Assembly (NCBI GenBank): GCA_030635835.1
Contig: DAOVYB010000018.1
Location: 1-14,980, forward strand
Source: Gammaproteobacteria bacterium
Lineage (GTDB): Bacteria > Pseudomonadota > Gammaproteobacteria > UBA6429
DNA length: 14,980 bases
Reading direction: 5' to 3'
Below, piece by piece: positions 14,781 through 14,980 of the stretch. The number at the start of each line of letters is the position of its first letter. The first letter of the stretch is position 1. Under the pieces are notes generated by a model, which was given only the letters and a program-made list of their open reading frames with translations, was not told where the DNA came from and did not search any database. The position numbers and the translations under genes are program-made.

Positions 14781-14980
14781 GGGGGCGACACGGCTTCGAC
14801 GTGGATAGCGAAACTTGAGGTGCATGCCGAGTGACAGATTAACTCGTAAAATTAGCTGTAACACTTATAGTTGCAAACGACGACAACTACGCTTTAGCTG
14901 CTTAATAACCAGTTTTAAAGCCCTCTGCCTGGTGAGTGCTTATGCTCCCAGATCCCAGGGGTCACTAACATAAGATCGCG
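14781..14980 (+). ncRNA. ssrA: Transfer-messenger RNA (tmRNA, SsrA), 5' part
   Basis: This is the RNA that rescues stalled ribosomes with SmpB by acting as tRNA and then as mRNA. The 5' end GGGGGCGACACGGCTTCGAC is the conserved start of the tRNA-like domain. GGTGCATGCCGAG and pseudoknot 1 follow, with GAGT (14829-14832) pairing ACTC (14842-14845) and ACAG (14834-14837) pairing CTGT (14856-14859). The tag reading frame begins at GCA 14873 and encodes ANDDNYALAA, then TAA at 14903-14905 followed by a second TAA. The downstream segment up to AAGATCGCG also matches the tmRNA layout. The 3' half, including the CCA end, lies beyond the window. Confidence 0.98.
14873..14905 (+). other. tmRNA proteolysis tag reading frame (ANDDNYALAA)
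   Basis: Ten sense codons, GCA AAC GAC GAC AAC TAC GCT TTA GCT GCT, then TAA. The resume codon is alanine GCA, preceded by ATAGT, as in other tmRNAs. The terminal ALAA marks tagged proteins for ClpXP-type proteases. The tag differs from the E. coli tag only at position 4 (Asp for Glu). Confidence 0.96.

Overview
This window reads as core chromosome of a moderately AT-rich gammaproteobacterium. The evidence is the conserved block nadK-recN-fur-bamE-rnfH-ratA-smpB-ssrA, the SmpB and BamE sequences, and a tmRNA tag that reads ANDDNYALAA. The organism keeps HrcA/CIRCE heat-shock control, which enteric bacteria lack, so it is not an enteric. The genus cannot be named from sequence alone.

Layout. 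(1) Positions 1-2600 hold a leftward heat-shock cluster, hrcA > grpE > dnaK; dnaK is cut by the window edge. A CIRCE operator lies upstream of hrcA, and a candidate RpoH-type promoter lies just upstream of dnaK. Both gaps inside the cluster carry inverted-repeat elements. (2) Positions 2748-5493 hold rightward nadK and recN, separated by a palindromic repeat. (3) Positions 5500-6860 hold leftward fur, divergent rightward bamE, then leftward rnfH. (4) Positions 6814-10330 hold a leftward run of AGCS amino-acid:cation symporter > NSS sodium symporter > ratA > rnfH. The two transporters sit between ratA and smpB, which are often close neighbours in gammaproteobacteria. (5) smpB is at 10490-10969, rightward. 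(6) Positions 10972-14607 hold a tightly packed leftward three-gene signalling operon: a 109-aa small protein, an HDOD protein and a soluble hybrid histidine kinase with two receiver domains (one degenerate) and an Hpt domain. Its upstream region carries a good match to a sigma-28 (FliA) flagellar promoter. (7) ssrA (tmRNA) begins at 14781 and runs off the right edge.

How the genes work together. HrcA, GrpE and DnaK form the chaperone cluster with its own repressor. SmpB and ssrA encode the two parts of trans-translation. BamE acts in outer-membrane assembly. NadK makes NADP, RecN acts in double-strand-break repair and Fur in iron response. The signalling operon is the least ordinary part and may link a phosphorelay to motility.

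The intergenic gaps are unusually rich in structured repeats. One is a MITE-like element with about 35-bp terminal inverted repeats in the probable dnaK leader. Three are palindromes whose sequences differ but which share one design: three tandem units of about 9 nt per arm. One is a short GTCATTGCG hairpin. I saw no prophage, insertion-sequence transposase or CRISPR array.
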